Assembly: GCA_039188505.1 (NCBI GenBank)
Contig: JBCCZC010000386.1
Span: forward strand, 1 to 5,730
Origin: JBCCZC01 sp039188505
GTDB lineage: Bacteria > Pseudomonadota > Gammaproteobacteria > Xanthomonadales > SZUA-38
Reading direction: 5' to 3'
DNA: 5,730 nucleotides
The notes under the pieces are model-generated. The model was not told where the DNA came from, did no database searches, and saw only the letters and a list, made by a program, of their open reading frames with translations. This document shows positions 5,463 to 5,730 of the stretch, in pieces. Each line of letters opens with the position of its first letter. Position 1 is the first letter of the stretch. The position numbers and the translations under genes were made by a program.

Positions 5463-5730
5463 GTGAAAGTCATTTCCGTCAACACAAACGGCATCCGCGC
5501 GGCCGAGCGCAAGGGCTTCTTCGGATGGTTGCAGAAGCAGAAGGCGGATGTCGTCTGCATCCAGGAGACCAAGGCTGCAATCGCTCAGCTCAAGGCGCGC
5601 GACTTCTTTCCGGTTGGCCATCACGTGTACTACAACGACGCGCAGAAGGCGGGCTACAGCGGTGTGGCCGTCTATTCCCGCGTGCGACCCGACCAGGTGC
5701 GCTATGGACTCGGGCACCCCGTCTTCGACA
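5463..5730 (+). CDS. xthA: Exonuclease III-family AP endonuclease (3' partial)
   Basis: Start of an endonuclease/exonuclease/phosphatase-superfamily protein. ExoIII enzymes cut the backbone 5' of abasic sites and trim blocked 3' ends in base-excision repair. The 89 complete visible codons begin VISVNTNGIRAAERKGFF and continue through DVVCIQETK, then GYSGVAVYSR. Asn7 and Glu35 (in QETK) match the metal/active-site positions Asn7 and Glu34 of E. coli ExoIII. The rest of the protein, with its Asp and His catalytic residues, lies beyond the right edge. Position next to pyrE and overall wording (ISVNxNGI, VAxYSR) also resemble Pseudomonas Crc, the catabolite-repression protein derived from this family; Crc has QDTR instead of QETK, so I favour an active nuclease. 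The GTG start is chosen because the conserved N-terminus begins there and no better in-frame start lies just upstream; the nearest AGGAG (5444-5448) is 14 bases away, farther than usual. Confidence 0.85.
   Translation, partial: MKVISVNTNGIRAAERKGFFGWLQKQKADVVCIQETKAAIAQLKARDFFPVGHHVYYNDAQKAGYSGVAVYSRVRPDQVRYGLGHPVFD

Noticed and set aside
5294..5717. Minus-strand frames at the right end opposite the exonuclease gene
   Set aside because: The plus strand reads clear ExoIII-family sequence from 5463, so these are shadows; one also runs through the pyrE promoter region.
1..5730. Search for a CRISPR array, tRNA/rRNA genes, insertion sequences, phage genes or a defence/toxin cassette
   Set aside because: No spaced direct repeats, structured RNA genes, transposase-like proteins or terminal repeats were seen; base composition and coding style are even across the window, and every gene except the DUF4124 one is a known housekeeping family.

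Overview
This window looks like core chromosome of a high-GC, non-enteric gammaproteobacterium. The order coaBC-dut-algC, followed by pyrE and a divergent exonuclease III/Crc-type gene, resembles the coaBC-dut-algC-argB...pyrE-crc region of Pseudomonas and relatives. The proteins read as close relatives of their E. coli and P. aeruginosa counterparts. The sequence does not let me name a genus.

Layout. Bases 2-1132 (+) hold coaBC without its first ~28 codons. Bases 1122-1580 (+) hold dut and 1577-3931 (+) hold a long, membrane-anchored algC. These three genes overlap end to start (11 bp and 4 bp) and should form one translationally coupled operon that begins left of the window. After a 29-bp convergent gap come two minus-strand genes: a secreted coiled-coil DUF4124 protein (3961-4623) and pyrE (4689-5333). 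A 129-bp divergent intergenic region (5334-5462) separates pyrE from a plus-strand exonuclease III-family gene (from 5463) that runs off the right edge.

How the genes relate. CoaBC makes 4'-phosphopantetheine for coenzyme A. Dut removes dUTP and supplies dUMP. PyrE makes orotidylate for UMP. ExoIII repairs abasic and oxidised DNA ends, including those left after uracil excision. AlgC interconverts 1- and 6-phosphorylated hexoses for alginate, LPS and other surface glycans. Apart from this loose nucleotide/DNA-repair theme they are housekeeping genes held together by conserved synteny.

No gene-free stretch exceeds 300 bases, and I see no mobile element, CRISPR array, tRNA, rRNA or prophage. 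I did not find an undescribed multi-gene system. The most interesting item is the N-terminal part of AlgC (about 321 residues), which has two transmembrane segments around a ~210-residue periplasmic domain, like a receptor fused to a central sugar-phosphate enzyme. Next is the ExoIII-type protein at the crc position, which keeps the metal-binding Glu motif that Crc has altered.
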